DNA of 64,000 nt, taken from NCBI GenBank assembly GCA_034190875.2, contig CM067343.1:32042299-32106298 (forward strand), read 5' to 3'. Position numbers and translations under genes: made by a program. Within the stretch, counting starts at the first letter, position 1. Each line of letters begins with the position of its first letter. Shown piece after piece: positions 1 to 11,780 of this stretch. This DNA comes from Urechis unicinctus. Taxonomy: Eukaryota; Annelida; Polychaeta; Xenopneusta; Urechidae. The notes under the pieces are model-generated. The model was not told where the DNA came from. It ran no database searches and saw nothing but the letters and a program-made list of their open reading frames with translations.

Positions 1-640
1 CCTAGAAGAAAGCTATGAATGTGTTGAATTGACGTTCGTAGGTCTTTGAAGATGGTGTATCTCGTGGCTATTTTTATGTATTATGTTGCCAGGTCGGCTT
101 CCGACCGAATTCTCATTATATTGTTGGTAGCTAGCAGAAATCGGCATATCATGAGGATATGAAATTGCTTTATAGCTCGAACGAATACCAAAGAGGCAAT
201 GGAAGAACAAATGGTTGGGGGATGAAAGGTGTTCGAACTGAACTCAAAATGGTTCTAGTATGCCAATAATGTGACTTTATTATAGGATAATGTGAGTGTA
301 AGATTTGTGAGGCATGTTGTGCACATTTATATATTTCTTAGGCGTCTACGTCTATCTTGACAAAGAGGATGTTTTAGTGCATGCGCAATAAGCCAATATA
401 AATATGGCTGATAAACTGTTATGACCTATCGCTTTGCGATTAGGATTCGCGAATGCATATTACCGTGCATTAATGAAGAATCATGTACATCTTTTCCGTA
501 ATGATTAAATCAGCATTGCCGTCGCATCCACCGAGACATTTGGTACAGCTTGGATTGGCAACGTGTAATATCAGTCTCACCACAGCCTCTCCTTTGTCTA
601 CTCGTCGGAGCCTAACATGTGGTTTATCGTCCTCAATGCA
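1..640. other. Unannotated left edge
   Basis: I see no gene, repeat or element here. The short open frames on both strands have no recognisable motif and no paralogous copy within the window to test for frame conservation. Block A homology appears to begin near the right end of this stretch. Confidence 0.5.
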
Positions 641-1399
641 TAAAGTATCACATTACAGTTGTAAGCATGAACACGTTAACCAATTGTACTCTGTGCTGAA
701 TATATTCTTATCACAGAGTGAAAGTAATTCTCGTTTTATGACTCGGGTGTTTATAACTAATATTTTGGGATGACTGTAACTGCACAATAACTGCAAGGTT
801 ATTTTTATCAGTTCATCGAATTGTGTGTTGCACGCCAAGACTTTTCTTAAGGCTGGATTCAGGTTTCATGTAAAATTGATAGCCAGGATCGGCATGAAAA
901 GTTTGGTGTCATATCCTCAATACAACACTCACAATAAAAACGTAAACGGGTTTTGAGCTCATTACAACACTGCGAACAACGGTAGCTACATTGCAAATGT
1001 TATATCAAAGTCTAAACAACTGATTCGAAGGTTTAATATACTTCCCTAAAACAAAGACTGACGTCATATCTGATACAAATGAACACGCAATATCACCACA
1101 TGTCTATCTAAAGGCGCTGTCATTTGAACAACCAGTGGCTTCCACCCATTGACCTATGTTTTAACTTTGATACCTCTTACAAGGAGCAGATGAAGAGAAA
1201 GATTATCATCCGACAGTTTTGCCTTGCTTCTGTTCAACTATTATTTTGACTCATATATTAACGCCGAAATATATCTCTTTTCCCATCACTAAAACATTAA
1301 TCTAACCCATATTGATGGAATTGAGGTTTGAAATATCACTGATAAAACTTATCATATCACTGATAAAACCCATAAATATAACTAGACGACAGCACCATC

Positions 1400-2690
1400 A
1401 AACCACAGAGGCAATCTTTTGTTGATGAAACAATGCTCGGTTCATAAGAAAATACAGGGCTCTATGGGAATATCAATGGTTATGTTGATACACTGTGGTA
1501 CCCACAGATACATCACAGCGAGCGAAAGGAGTGAATGATCCACCTAATTACTAGCGATGAGCTCTGATGTGACTGACCTGTGCATGATTCATGCAATTGA
1601 GGATGCCTGCTGATTAAAACTCATACTGAATTTAATAAATGGGTAATAATACGGTTGCGCGATGCAATGGCCTCGTTAGTCATATTCCATGGTTTCATCT
1701 CGGTACTATTATGATGAAAGACTTATCCTCGCTGACTCGTTGATAAAGCTATTACTCACTGTCATAAATACATTATCGCGTGTGTGTGCTTTTTGGTAGA
1801 TGCCGGGGCGGACGAAGTAATTACCTGGTGTAGTTGATAGTTCAACCCATATGTGAGTCATAATGCCATGCAATAAAACTGCAACCAACACCAGAGGGAT
1901 GTAATATATGGCATCAGAAATTTGACAGACGACCATTGAGGTCTCCAAAGTGATGAGGAAGCTATACATGCCTGCAAACGAATCCGGCCATTGACAATAA
2001 TATAGTACCTCACTGGCCACACTCATGGCTAATGTAAAGGCGTAAACGATCGCATTGCAATTATGCGGACTGAGTCGTACCAGTGGAAGAGCAATATAAC
2101 CTTCCTAATGTTATCAAAAGAGTATTAGAGCTGTGAATGCAGCGGATGCTTTAACATGCATGTATATCCAATATAATGACATACCATCACCATATATATC
2201 CAATAAATCATAATGGTTTAATGCTTGTTGGTTTAGTCCCATGTTCCGTTATGTGTTTGTGTGATTAATGGAATAGTCACTGTTCGCTAAATCTGAAAAT
2301 TATAAAATATAATTTAATTGAGCCATAATGTTATTCTAATAAAATTGCGAGTTAAATCTTGTCAATACATTTTTCATGTGCAGAAGATTATAGCATGGTA
2401 GTTTAACAACATTCAGCAAGCATGTTATTTTCGGAAGCACTGTTACCTGGATTGTATTTGGCATATGATTGATCGAGACATCACACCATGATATCACATT
2501 GAGAATCAGACGCAAAGGATTCATTCTTATCGTTTCTTGACGGATATCTAAAGAAATGCTGGTTTCGGCACCACGCCATGTTTTCTGACATATATGATGA
2601 ATGGCTGCAAATGAGTATTTCAACGCTAGACAGCGTACCTCCATCGGCACATGGTGAATGCAGCACTCATTTAACCCATGTGAATAATGC
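1400..2690 (-). pseudogene. Decayed class A G-protein-coupled receptor-like gene (A1 copy)
   Basis: This is a minus-strand remnant resembling a rhodopsin-class peptide receptor, a seven-helix plasma-membrane protein. Reading 5' to 3': at about 2640-2520 a frame-shifted candidate first helix; at about 2530-2440 an intracellular-loop and second-helix-like piece, RMNPLRLILN then CDVSIN and HMP; from 2104 an open frame beginning EGYIAL, where family members have D/E-R-Y-I-A; then YYCQWPDSFAGMYSFL, resembling the second extracellular loop with its Cys and Trp-Pro; then YYIPLVLVAVLLHGI followed by THIW. In that last piece Pro5.50, Ile5.61 and the Ile-Trp pair at 5.65-5.66 fall at canonical fifth-helix spacing. 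Near 1475-1425, EPCIF then LMNRALF across one frame change resembles the NPxxY end of helix 7. Helix 6 is not resolved, Gly-Asn of helix 1 is absent, and stops and frame changes separate the pieces. About 230 bases between helices 3 and 4 could be an intron or insertion. What is seen is the motif spacing; the family assignment is recognition without a database search. Confidence 0.6.
2161..2215 (+). repeat. 32-bp minisatellite, about 1.7 units (A1)
   Basis: One full unit and a partial unit of a 32-base sequence containing TATATCCAATA and CATACCATCACC. The paralogous site in A2 (17728-17830) carries more than three units, so copy number changed after duplication. Confidence 0.7.
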
Positions 2691-3067
2691 ATTTGTTCGG
2701 TTGTACAGTATCTGGAAAAGATAAATTTTTAGTAATTTTTTCCTGGAACGATGAAACGTTTTGTCTAAATCAAACACCAACGCACCACGAAACAGCATAA
2801 AGCCTGCTGCGTAAAAGCAATAAATTCCTGTCTTCATCACAGACGCCGTATGGTATCTTGGCAAATCTAATCCTAATGTGCAGGAAGCTATCAAGGAAGC
2901 TGTTTGGCAATGCGGAAGAAACTGAACCCTTATGTAGGGAAACTTATGTAAACTGGGGCCGACAATATTCCATAAAGCGTCACGCTTGCGTGACACAGTA
3001 ATATTTGGAAAATGTGCGAGGCTCGACTTCTTTCACTTTTGCTGGATTATTACCACTGATATCAGCA

Positions 3068-3167
3068 NNNNNNNNNNNNNNNNNNNNNNNNNNNNNNNNN
3101 NNNNNNNNNNNNNNNNNNNNNNNNNNNNNNNNNNNNNNNNNNNNNNNNNNNNNNNNNNNNNNNNNNN
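3068..3167. other. Assembly gap, 100 N
   Basis: Exactly 100 N, the conventional placeholder for a gap of unknown size. It falls where A1 homology to A2 and A3 is cut. Sequence after the gap does not continue block A. Confidence 0.98.
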
Positions 3168-6100
3168 CCCAGTTCTCCGGTGAACAAGTTACAATATATT
3201 TCAACTTGATGTAGGTCTCCATGAAGGGCTCATGGAGGGAGGGAGTGTGGGGGGGGGGGGAGTGTAGAGAGTATTTTAGTGTACCACAACGTATGGCAAA
3301 TGCAGTGGGTTGAGACAATTACCACTTTATTATGTATAACTTTTGAATATAAAATGACCAATTAGTATGGCTGTGAATTCGATTACGATTGATGTTGACA
3401 TGCGACCCAATCCAAACATGCGTGGCATGTACCAAAATTATATATTTATGTAAATAATCTTGCATTCTTACAGTAGAATCAAATATTACACAGCTCCTTT
3501 TGATAACACATCACAAGAGTGAACAACCAGATGCTACTGAAGTTATGGTCACAGATACACAACTATTCAATGGTGCAATGAGGCAACTCTTCCAGAGAGC
3601 TGTTTTTGATGTGATTTCCTGATTGACCCACGAACATAGCCAGACTCTTACATTCAGCTGTGTAGCTATTTGGAAACGAGCTGTGAGACAATTTACATCT
3701 GATAACGGTCCTATGGTTCCTGTGGGGTCCAGATTGATAGCTTTGAACTTCTGAACTTACTGTGACCAATCATTTTCAAAATAACAATGCGATCAATGAC
3801 TTTGTCTTTCAACCCTGCGTCATTTTCTAGGACGTGACTGATCATCACTGTCGAAGGTAACACAATGCCGCGACTGCGAGAACCATAAGTGTAGTATTAT
3901 AATACCGGCTCATGACTCACTTTAGCGTTGATGCTGATAACCCGATTAGGTTATTAATCAGCTGCAAGGCTTACACGTAGTGATCCACTCGTGCCTCATA
4001 TTGTCAATATGACTTTGGTATAACAGTCATAAGTGGATGTGCTGCATACTAATGGTGCCAACGAATGTAGTCGGTTATATACCAGAAGTACATCTCGTTG
4101 ATAGCCCGGATACTCTGGCACATGGTGATTGTGCCTAGGACATAAAATAGACTGCGTGCATTAGTTGGGTGACTTTGTTAGCATTGAGAGACAACAGCGA
4201 GTACCTACCATACGTGGGAATTTGAATGCCGCATTGGATGCAGCAACGCACATTATAATATCAACTATATGCATGTAGACAATTACATTCAGTTTATTTG
4301 AGAGCATAACGTTGAATATGACGATTGATTACTATCATATGTAACATGAATTGTATCCAGTTATTGGTCAAGCAATAACGCTATGTATCACGGCTTTATT
4401 CAAATACCTTTCTCCTTAATAACATGATAGTTGATATAATGAACTAAACGTTACTAAGTTTATAACGTCAAACTTATAAAGGGAGTGAAACACACATATG
4501 ATAGCCATAAGAGTTGAAGAACAAAGAAATGGGGGTACACATTGATCCACATTGTCACGACACATTGAGGTCCAATGAAATAAACACCAGTGGCACTCAG
4601 ACAAGGGCTTCAAACCTTTATATGTGCCTTCTGACGTCATTGAAACTAGCAATTGTATCTCGGCTACCACATGACACAACAGCACCATATATAAGTTCTT
4701 TAATGTCTACATTATACAAAAAGTGGCGTTACATCAATCCTGACCCATAAGGTATCATTACCATTTTACATGTAAGGACCGATTATTGCGCAAATATGAT
4801 TTATGGTATCTACTTCAAATAGAATAATACATTCTATGTAATTTCGGCACGTTTCTATTATGTCTCGACATAAACAGATGGCAGAAAACTCATTTAACAC
4901 ACGTGTTTGTGCTCAGCATAGAGTAGCAGTTCTTTTACAATAATGATATGCACATTTCGATGACCGGTAATTACTTGTTTCTGATGATTGTCAACATTAT
5001 TCGAAATTAAGATCAGTACAGTTTGAAAATATGTGACACTAAAGGGTATTAGGTATCATTAAGGAAAAGGCACCAGAACGTCTAATAATCTGAGTGACTC
5101 ATGCAACAGAACCAGCAGTTAAAGTGCTATATGAACATTTTCTAACGACTTTAGTGACTATGACTGTTGATTTGTGTCGAATAATACTGAATGGGTTTTG
5201 TCATGACTAAAACTCCAGCATATGCCATATATAAATTCAAACATCATCCAGTGCCCCTGACTTCCCAAGGTTAACACCACAAGTGAAGACGATACTAACT
5301 AGCATTCAAGTCACCAGCTATGCTCCCACTATTGTTTGATGTTATCCAAGGAACGAGTTAACAGTTTTTAAATATATTATGGACGCAGTTTGTGTTTCCC
5401 TGTCAATAAGCGACTGCTGTTGACACCTCTTATATATATGTAACTATGACAGCATTGGCTAGAACACCATAACATAGGCAAATACATCAGCCAAATATTA
5501 GCACATTCGTATAGTGTGATCTATCCAGTGACCCCTTTATAAATTCCATCTGGTAAATCAAAAATATCTGCTAACTATGTTTGTCAATAGGCCTCGTCTC
5601 CCTCTGCAAAAAGACAGGAACAACAAAGTCACATTTGGTCACATAGTCATCAATCAATATATATGGATTATTTGCACTTGCTGTTTGTACTTCTGATTTT
5701 GACATGTCCTGCTGACTATGCGATGGAATGTTATGAATGTGTAACCAAGCTCGTAGAATGTGATATCGTCCGATATACCGCATGAACTAAAGGAGTGCTG
5801 AGTATGACTCAGTTAGCTTTATCGACCACCAATATTGGTGTGCTACCACTATGCGCTGTTATTAAGTAGAAGCACAAATGCTTCATCGTGCAACAACGAC
5901 GAAAATGCGATGCTAGCAATGTTTGTATTGTTGTGAAAGGTGTTTTAGTGCTAACAAGTCGGCTAGATGTCAACCATAGAACACAGTTCCATCCAATCAT
6001 GCGTGGAACGCACGGGTATGGTCTAAATGCGCTATTCTTGCAATACAATGAATAGTACACTCAATTGTATCCTGTCAGTCAAACATAAAAACCGAATGAA

Positions 6101-6322
6101 AAGTAATGACAACATAAATCAGACTACAAAGAGTTACGATTACACAAATATATGCGCTTAACAAAATAACCTAATGAACGACTGTATCCCGATGCTATTA
6201 TACCATTTTAAACCTTTGCGATGGCGGCATTTATGTGTACAGCTAGCTCACAGTCTTGAGTAACTTAATGCAACCGTAAAATGGGCGATTGTTCACAATC
6301 TGTATGTATCGTGTTTGATATC
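3168..6322. other. Non-coding stretch with no recognised feature
   Basis: Only short frames of up to about 90 codons are present, none with a recognisable motif. A run of 12 G at 3249-3260 lies close to the gap, and an imperfect hairpin with GCTGAT and ATCAGC arms lies near 3935-3965. I see no paralogous copy of this stretch elsewhere in the window. Confidence 0.5.
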
Positions 6323-6437
6323 ATTTATGATGTAAGCGACCATAGCCTTCATCCATCATAGAGGATTTATGATGTAAGCGAATGGTTGTACACCATAGCC
6401 AAATAGCAGCTCAATTAACCTTCATCCATCATAGAGG
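6323..6437 (+). repeat. Local direct duplication
   Basis: ATTTATGATGTAAGCG occurs at 6323 and again at 6365, and CTTCATCCATCATAGAGG follows each occurrence (near 6347 and at 6420). The second copy has about 40 extra bases between the two motifs. Arms are nearly identical, so the event is recent relative to the block duplications. Confidence 0.85.
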
Positions 6438-9400
6438 GATGCCGAGGGGAAACAAACTGATATGGATCAGAGAGAGCTAATACTAAGCTGTAGCCACATA
6501 CCAGGAGTCTCAGACACGCGTTTCGGTAATATATCAAAGCATAGCAAGATATCTAGAGACTATCGTCTTCTTCAGGCAGACACTATCAAGCCAATGCAAA
6601 GAATATATTGGCCGCCTAGGTTGATGCCATCAGTAAGGTGTCTTGCCTTAGTGCAAATAGGAGTGAAGAGAACAAATTAATTCCATTTACTTCTACCATT
6701 CTGAATAGTATCTTTCATTTTGCAGCTTTGTAGTTAGAATAGCCTATATCCAAAGTCTCTTTGTCACGTCTTACACCTCGTTAGATATAGAGTTTTTATT
6801 TGTAATTACATATTGATTCAGACAAGCCGCGTTACCATTAATTGCACAAGATTGGAAAAGGAAATGGATGTTACCATAGCAGCTTCAACATAAGGAACAT
6901 TGTGGCACAATTATATAGTAATTTGGACTACTGTGCATAGCTCTTAGCGAATAGAACTACAGATTTAAACAACTGAAAGTAGTTGATGCATCGGTCTTTT
7001 ATCATTCACTGCAGGCGATGTCTGAAATGATTGCCCTGTGAAAACAGCGACTGCCGTTCCTGGTGCGTGTCTGGCGATGGATAATATCAATTAAGAAAAG
7101 AGAGATGTCTCTAGGGTTTGGAATGATGTCTTTATGAGTACTTGTGACGTCGATAGTGCATTTGTCAGCTTGACAATGCTGCTATTGCTCTAGCAAGCAA
7201 TTGTTTAGTCGTTCTACCGTTACCATGCATGTTCACACCTTATTCACTTTTCCAGTAAAATTTTAGTATGACGGTTCCATGCACTGCTGATGTAAATCGA
7301 GAGAAAGAAATTTGGTGAAATGGAATTTAACAGCAAATAGCCTTGCGGGATGTCTGCAATGTATACGAAGTATGTTCAACCAGCGCACTTTAAATCAATA
7401 AGTCCATGTTTAACCGTTAAGCCACTGCACTGGAAGTCAACTTAAGGTCCTGAATTATCACGGCGCCATCGTGCCTGTAAGTACGTGCAGTTTTCTGTAA
7501 ATCATCATGTGAAACTATGAAAGTTGTGAAGATTGTTGAACTTCCATGGTTGCTGTCGGCCATCTGGCATTTTACAAGTTGTTACTGTGATGATATGCAT
7601 GGACTTTTAATGATGTGAAAGCCCTTGTAACTACATTATACGGTGAGTAACGCTGATGAGGGAAACACATGTCCGTCGTCAAGTGGCGCTACCATAGAGT
7701 CAACAAAACGCAGAGGCGATTTTTGATCTAACATCCCCAGGTTCTGCCCCTTATGGTGTAGTTGTCATGTTATGTAATTCATAGAGAAGCCATGACAAAG
7801 CTGCACTCTGCTCACAGGTGGCGTGTTCACATATATTGTCGGGCAGCGGCGAATGAGCCATCGTAGAGTAACTTTTAATCACTTTTATCAGATGTCCAGG
7901 GGTATGGTATTGATACACAGTAATTAGCCTTTAAACATTCAAGATATAAGTGTTATTATTTGAATGACGCATCGTAGAGCTGAGGCTCTAGAAACTTCGC
8001 AAAAGAGCTTTTCATCTCCTTCTTCTGCGTACAATACAGAACGGTTTCTGATTTTTCACTGCCATAGAGGCGTGACAACGCACATATTTGCTATAATTCT
8101 CTATTCAGAAAAACAACTCTCTAAAGAGCGACAAGGAACATCCCGAAAATACTTTGCTGTTTTATACGTTATATAATATTTGGATACGGATACATACTGC
8201 TTTAAGCCAATCAACTAAAATTTCATGAACTTGAATATTCTGCTCTATCGGTTTGATCGAGGAAATTAAGATTGCACAGAAAGTACCTCCCATTTCAATA
8301 CGCTGATTTTAAGCCCTGTCTCGTTTAACGCCCAATAGCACAAACAAATTCGGCTATTGTGCCATATTGTAGTGGTAATTGTAGCTATTCTTCTCAGATT
8401 GGTAGGTTGCAGCACGTTCTTATGGTCGATAGAAGTGTCCATACAAGAACAGGGTAAGTTTAAATATGCGTCATTACAGCGATTTGTTATGAAAGTAAAT
8501 CGACGAATGTAATATGAGTCTACAATAGATAGATGGCAGATGCGCCCTTTATGTGCGCTATCGTAAACATACCGATATATTTCGACGGAACTAATCCAAT
8601 GATTACATAGCTTTTGTCAATGTTTTGTAAAGGTGGAACTAAATCATAGCAAACTAAATATCAGTAAAATGAATTGATAGCGCTATCAAAGATGATAGAA
8701 TTCGAGCCTTCACAAAACAGCAAACTTCATTCCGTGGATTATAACCATACTAACGTCGATTGAAAGAACAGTTAGATTCCATGAATAGTGTATTTATCAG
8801 TCCTCCGCAAATAAACGTAATCGCGATCAGGGGTCTTCAACAACTTTGTCAGCCATGTATCGAGCAATGAATGACGTCTGCAGACTGCTTCACAGAGCTA
8901 TGGCGGGTTCATGCAAACAGGCCTAAGCGGTTATACATGTATAGATACCTCCTGGGTTTGATGCTAGCAGCCTTTTTGTAGCAAAGCTCTCCAACTAACA
9001 ACTAGGGGTTCGTATTGAAAGATACAAAATCAAATAAATACTTCAACACGTTTCACAATTTGCATATCTGGGGCTCTGTTTACCTTCCATTTTTCTAAAT
9101 GTTAATATCTATAAGTAATGTCTTCGATGATTACGGAAAGACAACTACGGATATACAACATGGATTCATAATTTGTCAGGATGGAAGAATAACCGTCATT
9201 TAGTGTCAGAAGAAGCGATGAAAAGAAGCAAGATGTTAACGTTGGAATTTGCAGTAAAACAACAAAGTCGTTCATTTCTTGGCAGTGTACAGCGCGCTGT
9301 TTTATACACTTGCTACACGCAAGTTAGCGGTAACTACAATTAGTGAATCAAATTTTCTATGAAAAACAGGGTTTCTTCCAGCACTAACAATTCCACAAAG

Positions 9401-10299
9401 TATTCTAATTATATGTATCACAGCATTTGCCTCCCAAGGGCCATTTAGTTCTGCATCTATTCAATGATTTAATTTCATGCCACCCGATGCGTTGATCTAC
9501 CTGCCTTAAATCGTTAAGTGCTTCTACTTCTTAATACACAACCAATCGGAATCTTTATTTAACGAGCGCAGATAACGGCACAGACATGGCTGGATATTGT
9601 TAGGTGCCAGTAACTGTGACACAATTATCAGGTCTGCCTATGTTTCACGACAGTTGCAATTGCTCGCACATCCTTTTTCAATACATTCTGCATGACCATT
9701 ATTAGGCAGCAAGATGTGGTCTGAGCTATCCATTTGGTGCCATGTAATCGGATGTGGATAGTACTTGGTTGCAATCTCAATTGTAGCATTTGCTGTTTAT
9801 TCCATCTAAACAGCATGTATAACAATCAAATGGTAGCTATTACATTTTTAAAAAGCTGTCATTATTCATGGGCGAGAAAACACCTAATTTGGACAAAACT
9901 GCATTTGCAAGTATGTAAGGGTGCTCTGCAGCCTGTGGGTTCTTTTATCATAGCTATTGCAAAATGTGCTCTTTTGAAAATAGTCGTTAGCTTTAAATGT
10001 ATGAAAATGCAGCTTACCATTTTATATGTTATGGCCTTAAAGATTATGCATAAATTGGTAATAATATGTCTGCTTTTATTGGTAAAGATCTAGAATAATT
10101 TGCCTGTTATCATTTTACAAGTTCCGGTTGTTGATTAGTTAGCCAGCCTGAATGAAACACTGAGATAGGATTGTAAATTATTGAGACGCCATAGCAGTTG
10201 GATGCTCAATAATTGCTCTCTTGATATAATGTTGTACGAATTGATTCACATGTCATCAAACGATAATTTAGCCGTCAATAGGTTTGCTATTTCACTTTT
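6438..10299. other. Non-coding stretch with no recognised feature
   Basis: No gene or element is recognised. The plus-strand 119-codon frame at 9734-10093 lies 3' of the LINE remnant on the opposite strand and shows no domain, so I treat it as chance or as the decayed 3' end of that element read in reverse. Confidence 0.5.
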
Positions 10300-11780
10300 T
10301 GTCAAACGTAATATTAATTTTTAATGTTAAAGAATTTATTTGTGGTTTATGGTAAATGGTTACACCTAGAACATGCTTGGGTTTCCCGAATGACATGCAT
10401 TTGGTTTTAGGTATATTCAAAGACAATTTATCTGCTTTAAACTATGTCAAAACAAAAGGGGTATTGATATTGTATCTTTCTCTTGGAAGCACCCCCCCCC
10501 TCTCCATGTAACATTTGAAATGGTGAACTTCAGCCCTTTTATTTTGTAGTGTCTGATTATCTTAATAAGTTGTCAACCAGTCTAGAGATACTCCTCTGAT
10601 CCCACAGTGAGATAGCTTTGTTAAAAGTATGATATGATGAACTGTATTGAAATATGTGGCAAGATCAGGATTGAGAGTCGTTACTTGTTCTGTATTGTCC
10701 AGGGTCTGTATAATTGTATTTATAAGTATCGCTACTGCCATTGGAGAGTAGTGATTTCTCCTGAATTAAAAACTGATGGGGGTGTATCTCCTTATTCTTA
10801 TTTAAAAAGCATAACACGCGATTACACATTAACAGCTCTAATGTTTTAAGAAGACAGGAACAGTTTATATTGGTCTCTAATTTGTACAATGCATGGTACT
10901 ACTACTTATATAAGTGAAATATTGAATATATACGTCGGGGTTGTTAAACTATTGATGTAGGTTGATTTAATAGGTCATGGCATATTATTTTCCAATCGAG
11001 GGCGGCAATTGTTAATATACTGACTGACATTTTTAATCTCAACCTCTAGAGAAGCTTCAGGAAATATACTCGGTGTGTAAACTCGTTTAGCCAGAAAAAC
11101 AAATCGTTCACTAAATTTGTTTTTACATCTGAAAGTAACTTGCTAAGTAAAGAATGGGAATCTCCGTTTATCAACTATTTTATGATTTGTCATATAGTTT
11201 TTCGGTTTTGTTGGATTGTCAGCCAAGTAATCATGCTTATAATTCTTCTTGGTAAAGCAAATAAGCTGATTGAGCATAATTTCTTTATTGTTTGGTAGTA
11301 AATTGCATTGTAAAGGCTACCTTGATTTACTGTACAATGTGTATGGTTTGTTTTGTATTTTGATGGAAGGTTTAATTTCATTGGTTATCCATTGATAAGC
11401 CTTTTCTCTGGTGCGCTTCAGTTCTTTGAAAGCTAAAGCAAAATTTCAAGCTTCTTTGTATTCCTTTATGCATACACCTCCTGTTGATTTTTGGCTAGTT
11501 TTAAACTTTTCCATTGTCTTATCATCAATGGTTCGGATAAGTTGACCTTGATTGACACACTAAGCATGAGATTTACATACATCAATAGCAAAGCATGGTA
11601 AATGATCGGTAATGAAGACCGGCAGTAGGGCTTTTAGATGTTTGTTGTTATGGCTCAGGTTGTTTCTGAGAGGACGTTTCCGTTGGTCGCATTGATTTCA
11701 TCAAAGAACTTTGTTACCAAGATAGCGATATCCTCACATAAATCATTCTCTATAACACTATTAATGCGAATGGAACGGCG
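10300..11780 (-). mobile_element. Decayed non-LTR retrotransposon (LINE), endonuclease-RT remnant
   Basis: Read on the minus strand across several frame changes and stops, this matches the layout of a LINE ORF2 polyprotein, which carries an AP-like endonuclease and a reverse transcriptase that reverse-transcribes its own RNA at a nicked chromosomal target. Near 11744-11700, DLCEDIAILVTKFFDEI resembles the late endonuclease core. At 11613-11581, ITDHLPCFAID carries the S/T-D-H motif. Near 11391, WITNEIKPSIK marks the linker. Within 10830-10570 are NRVLCFLNKNKEIHPHQF, MAVAILINTIIQTLDNTEQ, FNTVHHIILLTKLSHCGIRG and VSLDWLTTY, which are reverse-transcriptase fingers and palm with the first catalytic Asp of FDTVDH lost. 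At 10438-10388, KADKLSLNIPKTKCMSFG is a late palm motif. Only about 30 residues separate the PQGS-like position from KADKLSLN, much less than usual, so the YADD active site is deleted. The style resembles the CR1/L2 group, but clade placement is tentative. The 5' part is truncated and the 3' end is not located. Confidence 0.93.

Larger units (their letters stand above)
640..3067 (+). repeat. Block A, copy A1 (truncated by assembly gap)
   Basis: This stretch is paralogous, in the same orientation, to 16638-18780 (A2) and in part to 47330-48600 (A3). Shared landmarks are the tracts around 800-840 (compare 16790-16830 and 47520-47560), 1080-1220 (compare 17060-17190), 1800-1930 (compare 17405-17530), 2480-2680 (compare 18110-18310) and 2990-3060 (compare 18715-18785 and 48530-48600). 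A1 keeps two segments, about 1330-1510 and 1555-1800, that A2 has lost. Homology stops at the N run, so A1 is cut by the assembly and the later part of block A is not represented here. Confidence 0.85.

Noticed and set aside
9734-10093. 119-codon plus-strand frame with hydrophobic stretches
   Set aside because: It lies beyond the 3' side of an antisense LINE fossil and has no domain, start context or paralogue support.
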